Origin: [Actinomadura] parvosata subsp. kistnae
GTDB taxonomy: Bacteria > Actinomycetota > Actinomycetes > Streptosporangiales > Streptosporangiaceae
Direction: 5' to 3'
NCBI RefSeq assembly: GCF_900323885.1
Contig: NZ_OOHJ01000022.1
Coordinates: 1,240,001 to 1,304,000 of the forward strand
DNA: 64,000 nt
Under the pieces are notes generated by a model. That model was not told the DNA's origin, made no database searches, and worked only from the letters and a program-made list of their open reading frames with translations. This document shows, in pieces, positions 20,195 through 28,848 of the stretch (position 1 is the first letter of the stretch; each line of letters starts with the position of its first letter). The translations under genes were made by a program, and so were the position numbers.

Positions 20195-21939
20195 CGCTGA
20201 CCATGGCCAGGATGAAGATGTCGATCCTGCGCCACTCGATGAAGGGCCAGCAGGGCGGCACGATGGCCGGCGCGGGCGGGCTCGGGGTGCTGCTGGCGGG
20301 CGGCACGATCGTGCTGGCGTTCCTGGGCGGCGACTGGCTGGCGGCCGCGTACACGGTGTGGATGCTGGGCTGGATCATCGGCCCGGTGTTCTCCGGCGGC
20401 GGCGACGAGACGTTGCGGCCGGAGTTCTTCTCGCTGCTGGGGCTGCGGCCGCAGCGCATGGCGGCCGGGCTGCTGGTGGCGGCGTTCGTGGGGGTGGCGC
20501 CGGCGGTCAGCCTGCTCGCGCTCGGCGGGCTGCTGGTCGTCGGGGTACGCGAGGGCGTCGCGGGGGCGCTCGTGGCGGTGCCGGCGATGGTGTTGCAGCT
20601 GGCCGTGTTCGTGCTGCTGTCGAAGGTGACGGTGGCGTTGCTGGGGCTGGCGCTGGGCTCCAGGGCGGGGGCGATCGGCGCCGGGCTGATCAACGGCGTG
20701 ATCCTCGCCTTCCTGGGGCAGATCTGGGTGTTCATGGTGGCGCTCGGGCAGGGCGGCCAGATTCCGGCGTTCGTCCGGTACCTGCCGTCCGGGTGGGGGC
20801 TGCTGGCCGTCCAGGGCCAGTACCTGGCGCTGGCCGCGATGGCGGTGCTGATCGTGCTGCTGCTGGCGGCGTGGGCGGCGCTGCTGGCGCGGCGGGCGGG
20901 CCGGAGCCGGCCCTCGACGCGGGGCCGCCGGCCGATGCGGGCGGCCACGCCGCACGGCGCGGTGGTGGCCAAGGAACTGCGGAGCTGGACGCGCGACCTG
21001 GTGCGCAACCACCAGCTCGCGTTCGCGTTCACCTACGGGGTGGCCTTCGCGGCGGTGCCGCTGCTGGTGGGCATCTCGCAGCTGGTGCCGCTGGCGGGGC
21101 CGATCTTCATCATGATGGCGGCGGCGATGACCTCCAACGCGTACGGCGCCGACGGCACCGCGCACTGGCTGACGCTGATGACGCCGGGCGCCTCCGACGT
21201 GCGGGGCCGCCAGCTCGCGTGGCTGACGGCGGTGGGGCCGATCGGGCTGGTGCTGGCGGTCGTCTCGACGGCGGCCGTGGGCGGGCCGTGGCCGCTGGTC
21301 ATGGCGGCCACGTTCGCGCTGCTCGGCGGGGCGGCCGGCCTGGTGTCGCTGATGTCGGTGATGGCGCTGATCCCGGGCATCGACCCGCGGAACCGGGGCG
21401 GCAACCCGCTGCGGACGAGCGAGGACGACGGCTCGGCGACCGGCATGGCGTACCTGATGCTGGTCCTGGTGGCGGTCACGGCGGCGCCGGCCGTGCTGGT
21501 GGCGCTGCGTTACGGCTGGTGGGGCGTGCCGGCGGGGCTGCTGACCGGCGTGTTGTGCTGGTGGGGGTTCGGCCTGCTGGCGGAGCGGCGGCTGACGGCC
21601 AGGGGGCCGGAGCTGCTGCACCTCATGCGTACGGGGCGGCGGCCCGACAGTGGCAAGCCGGCGTCGGGCGCGTTCGACCTGCCCGGGAACATGTCGCCCA
21701 CGCAGCGGACGATCGTGCTGATCTGCGGGGCGTTCGGCGCGATCCCGCTGGTGCCGCAGGGCATCATCGCCATGGTCTTCCTGGCGGACGGGCAGCTGCG
21801 GCACTCGTGGTTCCTGGCCACGTACATGCCGCCGGCGTTGCGCTGGCCGGTGGCGATCGGGTTCGTCGTGCTCGGCATCGCCATGTACGGCACGGCCCTG
21901 GCGTTGTGGTCACGGGCGAAGAAGGCCGCCGCGAGGTAG
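20185..21939 (+). CDS. ABC transporter permease
   Basis: Integral membrane protein of 584 residues with roughly a dozen hydrophobic helices in two halves, separated by a basic loop (GRSRPSTRGRRPMRAATP) near the middle. It should form the channel energised by the preceding ATPase. The size suits a permease that carries both halves in one chain. The substrate is not readable from sequence; the TetR-ATPase-permease layout is typical for export of lipophilic compounds or self-made metabolites. The hypothetical gene at 21949 follows after nine bases. Confidence 0.88.
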   Translation: MAVALTMARMKMSILRHSMKGQQGGTMAGAGGLGVLLAGGTIVLAFLGGDWLAAAYTVWMLGWIIGPVFSGGGDETLRPEFFSLLGLRPQRMAAGLLVAAFVGVAPAVSLLALGGLLVVGVREGVAGALVAVPAMVLQLAVFVLLSKVTVALLGLALGSRAGAIGAGLINGVILAFLGQIWVFMVALGQGGQIPAFVRYLPSGWGLLAVQGQYLALAAMAVLIVLLLAAWAALLARRAGRSRPSTRGRRPMRAATPHGAVVAKELRSWTRDLVRNHQLAFAFTYGVAFAAVPLLVGISQLVPLAGPIFIMMAAAMTSNAYGADGTAHWLTLMTPGASDVRGRQLAWLTAVGPIGLVLAVVSTAAVGGPWPLVMAATFALLGGAAGLVSLMSVMALIPGIDPRNRGGNPLRTSEDDGSATGMAYLMLVLVAVTAAPAVLVALRYGWWGVPAGLLTGVLCWWGFGLLAERRLTARGPELLHLMRTGRRPDSGKPASGAFDLPGNMSPTQRTIVLICGAFGAIPLVPQGIIAMVFLADGQLRHSWFLATYMPPALRWPVAIGFVVLGIAMYGTALALWSRAKKAAAR

Positions 21940-21948
21940 AACCGTGGT

Positions 21949-22728
21949 ATGCGGCCATGGGCACGATTACGTGCGGACCTCGGCGCCGGCAAGAACCTGG
22001 AGATCTACCTGACGGCGGCGATCGCGCTGGTGGTCGGCGTGCTCGGCGTCTTCGACCTCGTGGACACGAAGGTCGTGGGCGCGGCCACGCTGGCCACGCT
22101 GGCGCTGGTGGCGGTGAACGCGCTGGGCCCCCGCCACCAGGTGGCCGGCCTTGCGAAGCAGGTCGCCGAGCTGGTGCGGACCGGCATGCCGGGCGAGGAC
22201 TTCCTGGCCGGCGGCATGAAGAGGTTCGACGAGCGGGTGGCGCACGCGCACGACCTGCGCTTCGCAGGGGTGACGCTCAACCGCACGATGCGCTCCTACG
22301 TCAATGACCTGCGCAAGGCGCTGGAGCGGGGCGCGTCGGTCAAGGTGCTGCTGATCGATCCCACGGGGTCCGTGCCTGAGGAGGCCGCGCGGCGCTCCAC
22401 GATCCCCGACCAGCCCGACGTGTTCGAGCACCGCGCGAGGGCCACGCTGTACCTCCTGCGCGACCTGCCCGCCCGTGAGGGGCTGGAGGTCAGGCTGCTG
22501 CCTTTCGCGCCCGCGTTCATGGTCTTCCTGCTGGATCCCGGCGACGACGACGGCCTGGTGCACGTCTCGATGAGCAGCCACCGCTCCCCCGGGCCCGCGC
22601 CGGGCTTCACGCTCTCCACCCGCCGCGACCACGTCTGGTGCCCGTACTTCACGGCGGAGTTCGACCGCCTCTGGGAGGTGGCCAGGGACGTTACGGACGC
22701 CGACTGGTACCCTGCGCGTCATCCCTAA
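21949..22728 (+). CDS. membrane protein with a C-terminal soluble domain, function unknown
   Basis: A 259-residue protein. Two hydrophobic helices near residues 19-60 (IYLTAAIALVVGVLGVF, GAATLATLALVAVNAL) form a hairpin anchor; the rest is soluble. That part has a helix-strand pattern, TMRSYVNDLRKALERGASVKVLLIDP, an Arg-rich helix, then VRLLPFAPAFMVFLLDP and a closing FTAEFDRLWEVARD. The order resembles phospholipase-D-like folds that lack the HKD motif, as in some ligand-sensing domains, but this is a weak inference. GAGGTAG lies upstream of the start. It is probably the last gene of the TetR-ABC operon and might sense the same compound. Confidence 0.65.
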   Translation: MRPWARLRADLGAGKNLEIYLTAAIALVVGVLGVFDLVDTKVVGAATLATLALVAVNALGPRHQVAGLAKQVAELVRTGMPGEDFLAGGMKRFDERVAHAHDLRFAGVTLNRTMRSYVNDLRKALERGASVKVLLIDPTGSVPEEAARRSTIPDQPDVFEHRARATLYLLRDLPAREGLEVRLLPFAPAFMVFLLDPGDDDGLVHVSMSSHRSPGPAPGFTLSTRRDHVWCPYFTAEFDRLWEVARDVTDADWYPARHP

Positions 22729-22732
22729 CTTC

Positions 22733-22742
22733 TTGTATACGA
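22733..22742. promoter_or_regulatory. putative GntR operator at the regulator's own promoter
   Basis: TTGTATACGA centres on the palindrome GTATAC and fits the TNGTNNNACNA operator shape of FadR-type GntR proteins. It lies 12 bp upstream of the GntR start codon and overlaps the likely -10 (TATACGATAAAT), so binding should block transcription. Confidence 0.6.
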
Positions 22743-22753
22743 TAAATCCCCCT

Positions 22754-23431
22754 ATGACTGATATGACGCTGGGCGGGGCCCATCAGACCTTGCGTGACGA
22801 GGTCACCAAGGAGCTGCGCCGCCGCATACTCACCGGCGAGCTCGCCCAGGGTGAACGCCTGGTCGAGGATCGGCTGGCCGCCGCGCTCGGCGTCTCACGC
22901 AACCCCGTTCGCGAGTCGATCCGGGTGCTGGCCGCCGAAGGGTTCATCCAGGTCGTCCCGCGTCTGGGCGCGACGGTGGCCCGGCTGTCGGCCGAGGAGG
23001 GCGAGGAGCTCTTCGACGTCCGGATGGCCATCGAGGGCCTGGCGGCGCGGCTGGCGGCGCGCAAGCGCTCCCCCGCGACCGCCGACCGGCTGCGCCGGCT
23101 GCTGGACCAGGCGCGGGAGGCGGTCGAGGCGGGCCGGCTGGAGGAGGTGGCCGATCTGAACACGGCCTTCCACCTGGCCGTCGGCGAGTCGACGGGGAAC
23201 TCGTACCTGGCGCTGATGATGAAGCCGATGTTGCAGCGCGCCCAGTGGGTCTTCAGCCAGACGGCGGCCGCGCGCGGCCCCCATTCGTGGACCGAGCACC
23301 TGAGCCTGTGCGAGGCGATCGCGGCGGGCGACGAGGACGAGGCGCAGGCCAGAGCGGTCGCGCACGTGGCGGCGGCGCGGCGGTCGTTCCTCCAGGCCGT
23401 GGGCCGCAGGACAAAACACCCAAACGATTAG
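22754..23431 (+). CDS. GntR family (FadR subfamily) transcriptional regulator
   Basis: A 225-residue repressor with an N-terminal winged helix (LRDEVTKELRRRILTGELAQ, LAAALGVSRNPVRESIRVLA) and an all-helical FCD effector domain carrying the metal-binding pattern DLNTAFHLAVGE and later His residues. ATG 22754 is used; a further ATG lies three codons in. It is transcribed toward the dpp operon, which begins 91 bp downstream, and the same GTATAC-type sites lie at both promoters. It likely controls the importer, gamma-glutamyltransferase and TauE genes in response to a carboxylate or peptide-derived ligand. Confidence 0.9.
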   Translation: MTDMTLGGAHQTLRDEVTKELRRRILTGELAQGERLVEDRLAAALGVSRNPVRESIRVLAAEGFIQVVPRLGATVARLSAEEGEELFDVRMAIEGLAARLAARKRSPATADRLRRLLDQAREAVEAGRLEEVADLNTAFHLAVGESTGNSYLALMMKPMLQRAQWVFSQTAAARGPHSWTEHLSLCEAIAAGDEDEAQARAVAHVAAARRSFLQAVGRRTKHPND

Positions 23432-23484
23432 GAAACGCTCAGATAACAACATAGGGTGATGAAACACCGCTGAAATGTGGCATC

Positions 23485-23494
23485 TTGTATACAG
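23485..23494. promoter_or_regulatory. putative GntR operator upstream of the dpp operon
   Basis: TTGTATACAG shares eight bases (TTGTATAC) with the site before the regulator gene. It lies 28 bp upstream of the ATG at 23523, over a possible -10 (TATACAGT). Confidence 0.6.
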
Positions 23495-23522
23495 TCTCCT
23501 AACACGTTTCAACGGAGGCCCC

Positions 23523-25139
23523 ATGCGACCGTCCCCCAAGGTCGTCGCGGCGCTCGTCACCCTCCCCCTCGCCCTCGCGGCCTGCGGCGGAGGCGGGACG
23601 AGCAACACGCCCGCGGCACCGAGTTCCATAGCCGGCGCCTCGGCCGACCACCGGTCGGTCAAGGCGGGCGGCACGCTCAACATCGCGCTCAACGCCGACC
23701 CCGACGTTCTCGACCCGAGCATCTCGACCACGCTCGTGGGCCGCGAGGTCTTTGCGAACATGTGCGAGAAGCTCTACGACATCGACGCCTCCTCCACCCT
23801 GGTCCCCCAGCTCGCCGCGGCCCTGCCCGAGCCGGCCGACGGCGGCAAGGAAGTGACGATCAAGCTGCGCGAGGGCGTCAAGTTCAACGACGGCACGGCG
23901 TTCGACGCCGAGGCGGTCAAGAAGTCGCTGGACCGGCACCGCACCTGGGAGAAGTCCGCGCGGCAGGCCGACCTGGCCGCCGTGTCCAAGGTCGAGGTGG
24001 TCGATCCCACGACGGTGAAGCTGACGCTGACGCAACCGTTCACGCCGCTGACCGCGCAGCTCGCCGACCGCGCCGGCATGATCATGTCGCCGAAGGCGCT
24101 GGACGCCGAGGGCGACAACTTCGGCGCGAGCCCGGTCTGCGTCGGTCCGTTCAAGTTCGCGAGCCGCACCTCGGGCAGCCAGATCACGCTGGAGAAGTCG
24201 GCCGACTACTACGACGCCGCCAAGGTCAAGCTCGACAAGCTCGTATACAAAATCATCGTCGACCCCAACGTGCGCGCCGCGAACCTCAAGTCCGGCGACG
24301 TGCAGGTGGCCGACCAGCTCGCCACGAACACCGTCGCGGGCGTGCAGGCCGACCCGAACCTGACCGTCGTGTCCGGCGGCGGCCTCGGCTACTACGGCTT
24401 CCAGATCAACATCGGCAACGCCAAGGGTTCCACCGAGAAGCCCGGCCCGATCGACACGCCGCTCGGCAAGAGCCCGCAGCTGCGTGAGGCGTTCGAGCTG
24501 TCGCTCGACCGCGACGCGATCAACAAGGCCGTCTACAACGGGCTGCACCAGGTGGACTGCTACCCCGTCCCGGTGGACAGCCCGTACCGGCCGAAGGACC
24601 TGACCTGCCCCAAGCGCGACCTGGCCAAGGCCAAGCAGCTCGTGCAGGCCTCCGGCGTGGCCACGCCGATCCCGGTCACCCTCGCCACCCCGAACGACGC
24701 CGTCAACCAGCGCCTGGCGCAGGTCATCCAGTCGATGGCCAAGGAGGCGGGCTTCAACGTGAGCGTGCAGACGGCCGAGTTCGTCAGCGTGCTGGAGCAG
24801 GGCAAGGCCGGCAAGTTCGACGTGCTGCTGAGCGGCTGGTCGGGCCGCGTGGACCCGGACGGCAACCTCACGAACCTGGTCACCACCCAGGGCAGCAACA
24901 ACTACGCGGGCATGTCGGACCCCGGCATCGACGACCCGATCAAGCAGGCCGCCGCCGAGACGGACGTCGCCAAGCGGGCCGAGCTGTACGGCAGCGCCAT
25001 GAAGAAGGCCGCCGAGCTGCGCGGCGTGGTGTACCTGTACCACAACCTGTACTACCTGGGCATGCACAAGACCGTGGCCGGCGTCCAGTACTTCAAGGAC
25101 GGCCTGCCCCGCTTCGTCACCGCCGGGTTCGCCGCCTGA
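23523..25139 (+). CDS. dppA: dipeptide-type ABC transporter substrate-binding lipoprotein
   Basis: A 538-residue lipoprotein of solute-binding family 5, capturing small peptides or similar ligands outside the membrane. ATG 23523 has GGAGG close upstream and opens a signal peptide with lipobox LALAAC (Cys21). Family features include GGTLNIALNADPDVLDPS, EVTIKLREGVKFNDGTAFD and the long second lobe ending in YLYHNLYYLGMHK. It is the first gene of an importer operon with permeases and ATPases in overlapping frames. A third copy of the putative GntR operator lies within the coding region at 24241. Confidence 0.93.
   Translation: MRPSPKVVAALVTLPLALAACGGGGTSNTPAAPSSIAGASADHRSVKAGGTLNIALNADPDVLDPSISTTLVGREVFANMCEKLYDIDASSTLVPQLAAALPEPADGGKEVTIKLREGVKFNDGTAFDAEAVKKSLDRHRTWEKSARQADLAAVSKVEVVDPTTVKLTLTQPFTPLTAQLADRAGMIMSPKALDAEGDNFGASPVCVGPFKFASRTSGSQITLEKSADYYDAAKVKLDKLVYKIIVDPNVRAANLKSGDVQVADQLATNTVAGVQADPNLTVVSGGGLGYYGFQINIGNAKGSTEKPGPIDTPLGKSPQLREAFELSLDRDAINKAVYNGLHQVDCYPVPVDSPYRPKDLTCPKRDLAKAKQLVQASGVATPIPVTLATPNDAVNQRLAQVIQSMAKEAGFNVSVQTAEFVSVLEQGKAGKFDVLLSGWSGRVDPDGNLTNLVTTQGSNNYAGMSDPGIDDPIKQAAAETDVAKRAELYGSAMKKAAELRGVVYLYHNLYYLGMHKTVAGVQYFKDGLPRFVTAGFAA
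24241..24250. promoter_or_regulatory. candidate intragenic GntR operator
   Basis: TCGTATACAA is the exact reverse complement of the site at 22733-22742. It lies inside dppA and forces the codons GTA-TAC-AAA, with A/T-ending GTA and AAA that are rare in this GC-rich DNA (neighbouring lysines use AAG). A role in DNA looping or as a roadblock is conjecture. Confidence 0.4.
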
Positions 25140-26098
25140 TGCTCTGGTTCATCCTGCGGCGCTGCGGATCGGCCGTGCTCGTGCTGTTCCTGTCCAGCGT
25201 CCTGATCTTCCTGGGCATCCGGGCGCTGCCCGGCGACCCGGCCACGGTGATGGCCGGCCAGGAGGCGTCGCCGGCCGCGATCGAGGCCATCCGCAAGGAG
25301 TTCGGCCTGGACAAGCCGCTGCCGGCGCAGTACCTGGACTACGTCGGCCAGACGCTGACCGGCAACTTCGGCCGCTCGACCCAGGACCAGCTGCCCGTGG
25401 CGGACATCCTGGCCGAGCGGCTGCCGGTGACGCTGGAGCTGTCGCTGCTGGCCATGCTGGTCGCGATCGTCGTCGGCGTGGGGGCGGGCATCGTGGCCGC
25501 CGTCCGCCGCGGCAAGCTCGCCGACTACGTGGCCACCGGCTTCGGCCTGGCGGGGCTGTCGATCCCGCACTTCTGGCTGGGCCTGCTCGGCATCCTGCTG
25601 TTCGCGGTGACGTGGCGGGTGCTGCCGGCCTCCGGGTACGTGCCGTTCACCGAGGACCCGGCCGGGAACCTGCAGCGCATGATCCTGCCGGCCCTGGTGC
25701 TCGGCACGGGCTTCGCGGCGATCCTGATGCGGCAGACCCGCTCGGCCATGCTGGGCGCGCTGTCGGCCGACTACGTCAGGACCGCCAGGTCGAAGGGCCT
25801 GTCGGAGGCCAAGGTGGTGGGCGCGCACGCGCTGCGCAACAGCCTGACGACCGTCGTGACGGTGCTCGGCCTGCAGCTCGGCGCGCTGATCAGCGGCGCC
25901 GTGGTGACCGAGCAGATCTTCGTCATCCCGGGCTTCGGCAAGCTGACCGTGGACGCGGTGCTGACCAGGAACTATCCCGTCATCCAGGCGGTCGTGCTGG
26001 TCACGGTCATCGGGTACGTCGTGGTGAACCTGCTGGTCGACATCGCCTACGCCTTCCTCAACCCCCGGATCAGGCTGTCGGGAGGCACCCGTGACTAG
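25139..26098 (+). CDS. dppB: dipeptide ABC transporter permease DppB
   Basis: A 319-residue membrane protein of the BPD inner-membrane family for peptides. It starts with the usual LRRCGSAVLVLFLSSVLIF helix and the GDPATVMAGQEAS periplasmic segment. The cytoplasmic coupling loop with the EAA-type motif is DYVRTARSKGLSEAKVVGAH. About six membrane helices are visible. Its ATG shares a base with the dppA stop codon (TGATG). It pairs with DppC to form the channel. Confidence 0.93.
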   Translation: MLWFILRRCGSAVLVLFLSSVLIFLGIRALPGDPATVMAGQEASPAAIEAIRKEFGLDKPLPAQYLDYVGQTLTGNFGRSTQDQLPVADILAERLPVTLELSLLAMLVAIVVGVGAGIVAAVRRGKLADYVATGFGLAGLSIPHFWLGLLGILLFAVTWRVLPASGYVPFTEDPAGNLQRMILPALVLGTGFAAILMRQTRSAMLGALSADYVRTARSKGLSEAKVVGAHALRNSLTTVVTVLGLQLGALISGAVVTEQIFVIPGFGKLTVDAVLTRNYPVIQAVVLVTVIGYVVVNLLVDIAYAFLNPRIRLSGGTRD

Positions 26099-26918
26099 GC
26101 ACTGGCGGCGTTTCAGGCGGCGGCCGATGCCGATGGCGGGCCTGGTGCTGGTGGTCGCGTTCGTCCTGCTGGCCCTGCTCGGCCCGCTGGTGACGGGCGA
26201 CCCGGCGGCGCAGGACTACCTGGCCACGCTCGCACCCCCGTCGGGCGCGCACCCGATGGGCACCGACGACCTCGGCCGGGACGCCTTCGCCCGCATCGCG
26301 CACGGCGCCCAGGTCTCGCTGCAGGCGGGCGTGCTGTCCACGCTGCTGGCGATGGTGGTCGGCATCCCGATCGGGCTGGTCGCCGGCTTCTACCGGCGCT
26401 GGCTGGACCCGATCGTGATGCGGCTGGTGGACGTGACGCTGGCCTTCCCGTTCCTGGTGTTCGCGGTGGGCCTGGCGGCGATCATCGGGCCGTCGCTGAA
26501 GGGCGTCGTGCTGGCGCTGGGCTTCTCCCAGCTGCCCGCGATCATCCGGATCACCCGCGGCGAGGTGCTGGCCGTCAGGGAGATGGACTACGTGGCCGCG
26601 GCCATCGCCGACGGCGCGGGCGACGGGCACATCATCTTCCGTTACGTGCTGCCGAACTGCGCCAGCCCGCTCATCGTGCAGGCCACGGTGGCGATCCCGG
26701 CGGCGATCATCGGTGAGGCGACGCTGTCGTTCCTCGGGCTGGGCGTGCAGCCGCCGACCCCGTCGTGGGGCGTGATGCTGACGACCGCGCAGCAGTACCT
26801 GAGCGACGCGCCCTGGCTGGCGATCTGGCCCGGCCTGATGATCGCGCTGGCCACGCTCGGCTTCAACCTGCTCGGCGACGGCCTGCGTGACGTACTGGAC
26901 CCGAGGAGCCACCGATGA
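26091..26918 (+). CDS. dppC: dipeptide ABC transporter permease DppC
   Basis: The second channel subunit, 275 residues, starting at GTG 26091 and overlapping dppB by eight bases. After a basic N-terminus and first helix it has the family segment HPMGTDDLGRDAFARIAHGA and the coupling loop MDYVAAAIADGAGDGHIIFR, then LGLGVQPPTPSWGVML near the C-terminus. Five to six helices are expected. The gene ends in a four-base overlap with dppD. Confidence 0.93.
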   Translation: MTRHWRRFRRRPMPMAGLVLVVAFVLLALLGPLVTGDPAAQDYLATLAPPSGAHPMGTDDLGRDAFARIAHGAQVSLQAGVLSTLLAMVVGIPIGLVAGFYRRWLDPIVMRLVDVTLAFPFLVFAVGLAAIIGPSLKGVVLALGFSQLPAIIRITRGEVLAVREMDYVAAAIADGAGDGHIIFRYVLPNCASPLIVQATVAIPAAIIGEATLSFLGLGVQPPTPSWGVMLTTAQQYLSDAPWLAIWPGLMIALATLGFNLLGDGLRDVLDPRSHR

Positions 26919-27880
26919 GCCTGCTGGAGATCACCGACCTCAAGGTCGGCTTCGACACCGAGGACGGCCACGTCCAGGCGGTCAGGGACATCTCGCTCAC
27001 CCTGGACGAGGGCGAGATCCTCGCCCTGTGCGGCGAGTCGGGCTGCGGCAAGTCGGTCACCGCGATGTCGATCCCCCGGCTGCTGCCGCCCGCGACGACG
27101 CGGCTGACCGGCTCGATCAGGCTGGACGGCCGCGAGCTGACCACGCTGCCCGAGCCGGAGATGCGGCAGGTGCGCGGCAAGACCGTCTCGGTCGTCTTCC
27201 AGGAGCCGATGACCTCGCTGAACCCGTCGTTCACGGTCGGCTACCAGATCACCGAGGTGCTGCGCCGGCACGAGAGGCTGTCGCGGCAGGCCGCGAACCA
27301 GCGGGCCGTGGAGCTGCTGGAGCTGGTCGGCATCCCCGCTCCGGTGCGCCGGATGAAGGAGTACCCGCACCAGCTGTCCGGCGGCATGCGGCAGCGGGTC
27401 ATGATCGCCATCGCGGTGGCCTGCTCGCCGCGCGTGCTGATCGCCGACGAGCCGACGACGGCGCTCGACGTGACGATCCAGGCGGGCGTGCTGGACGTCT
27501 TCCGCGACCTGCGCGACCGGCTGGGCACCGCGATCATCCTCATCACGCACGACCTGGGCGTGGTCGCCGACATCGCCGACCGGGCCATGGTCATGTACGC
27601 GGGCCGCGCCGTCGAGCAGGCGCCCGTGGCCGAGCTGTTCGCCCGGCCGCGGCACCCGTACACGCTGGGGCTGATGAACGCCCTGCCCTCGGCCGCCGTC
27701 AACGGCCGGCTGGCGGAGATCCCCGGCATGGTGCCCTCGCCGCTGTCGGACCCCGACCAGTGCGCCTTCCACGACCGCTGCCGGTTCGCCCAGGACGACT
27801 GCCGGGCGTCCAGACCCCCGCTCGAACGCCAGGGCGACGACCACCTGGCGGCCTGCTTCCACCCCGGAGGTCAGTCGTGA
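26915..27880 (+). CDS. dppD: dipeptide ABC transporter ATPase DppD
   Basis: The first of two ATPases powering the importer, 321 residues. Walker A is GESGCGKS (40-47), the signature is LSGGMRQRVMIAIA, Walker B is LIADEPTTALD, and the switch His lies in ITHDLGVVAD. The C-terminal oligopeptide-transporter extension has four cysteines (CAFHDRC, DDC, AAC), the pattern that holds an iron-sulfur cluster in some mycobacterial homologues; whether that applies here is untested. It overlaps dppF by GTGA. Confidence 0.94.
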   Translation: MSLLEITDLKVGFDTEDGHVQAVRDISLTLDEGEILALCGESGCGKSVTAMSIPRLLPPATTRLTGSIRLDGRELTTLPEPEMRQVRGKTVSVVFQEPMTSLNPSFTVGYQITEVLRRHERLSRQAANQRAVELLELVGIPAPVRRMKEYPHQLSGGMRQRVMIAIAVACSPRVLIADEPTTALDVTIQAGVLDVFRDLRDRLGTAIILITHDLGVVADIADRAMVMYAGRAVEQAPVAELFARPRHPYTLGLMNALPSAAVNGRLAEIPGMVPSPLSDPDQCAFHDRCRFAQDDCRASRPPLERQGDDHLAACFHPGGQS

Positions 27881-28839
27881 TCCTGCGGATCGACAACCTG
27901 GTCAAGCACTACGGCCCCGTCCGGGCGGTGGACGGCCTGTCGCTGGAGATCGGCGAGGGCGAGGTGCTCGGCCTGGTCGGCGAGTCGGGCAGCGGCAAGT
28001 CCACGGTCGGCAAGTGCGTGCTGCGCCTGACCGAGCCGACGGCGGGCACGATCGAGCTGGGCGGCAGGGACATCACACACCTGTCGCGCCGGGCGATGCG
28101 CCCGCTGCGCCGCGACGTGCACATGGTCTTCCAGGACCCGTTCTCCTCGCTCAACCCGCGCTTCACGATCGAGCGGATCGTGGCCGAGCCGCTGCTGCGG
28201 CACAAGGTCACCGACCGGCGCGAGGTGGCGGGCCGGGTGGCGGCGATGCTGGAGAAGGTCGGGCTGCGGCAGGAGATGCGCAAGCGGTTCCCGCACGAGC
28301 TGTCCGGCGGGCAGCGGCAGCGGGTGGGGCTGGCCAGGGCGCTGATCCTGGAGCCCAAGCTGGTCGTGGCGGACGAGCCGGTCTCGGCGCTGGACGTGTC
28401 CGTGCAGGCGTCGGTGCTCAACCTGATCACCGACCTGCAGCGGGACATGGGGTTCTCGTGCCTGTTCATCACGCATGACCTGTCGGTCGTGGAGTTCCTG
28501 GCCGACCGGATCGCGGTCATGTACCTGGGGAAGATCGTGGAGTCCGGCCCCACGGCCGAGATCTTCGCCGGGCCGCGGCATCCGTACACGCAGGCCCTGC
28601 TGTCGGCCGCGCCGGTGGCCGATCCGGCCAGGCAGCGGGAGCGGCGCCGGATCGTGCTCGGCGGCGACGTGCCGAGCCCGATGGACCCGCCGTCCGGCTG
28701 CCGCTTCCACACGCGGTGCCCGCTGGCCTACGACGAGTGCCGTACCTCCGAACCTCTGTTGAACGACCCGCGTGGCAGCGGTCACCCCGCCGCGTGCCAC
28801 CTGGTAACGGCGGACCGCGTCCCCGACGCGGCCAAGTAA
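27877..28839 (+). CDS. dppF: dipeptide ABC transporter ATPase DppF
   Basis: The second ATPase of the importer, 320 residues from GTG 27877, which has GGAGG eight bases upstream and gives the family opening ILRIDNLVKHYG. Walker A is GESGSGKST (35-43), the signature is LSGGQRQRVGLARA, Walker B is LVVADEPVSALD, and the H-loop is ITHDLSVVEF. The C-terminus carries the Cys-rich OppD/F tail (CRFHTRCPLAYDEC). The following gene, for gamma-glutamyltransferase, starts only nine bases after the stop, so it belongs to the same transcript. Confidence 0.94.
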   Translation: MILRIDNLVKHYGPVRAVDGLSLEIGEGEVLGLVGESGSGKSTVGKCVLRLTEPTAGTIELGGRDITHLSRRAMRPLRRDVHMVFQDPFSSLNPRFTIERIVAEPLLRHKVTDRREVAGRVAAMLEKVGLRQEMRKRFPHELSGGQRQRVGLARALILEPKLVVADEPVSALDVSVQASVLNLITDLQRDMGFSCLFITHDLSVVEFLADRIAVMYLGKIVESGPTAEIFAGPRHPYTQALLSAAPVADPARQRERRRIVLGGDVPSPMDPPSGCRFHTRCPLAYDECRTSEPLLNDPRGSGHPAACHLVTADRVPDAAK

Positions 28840-28848
28840 GGAGAGATC

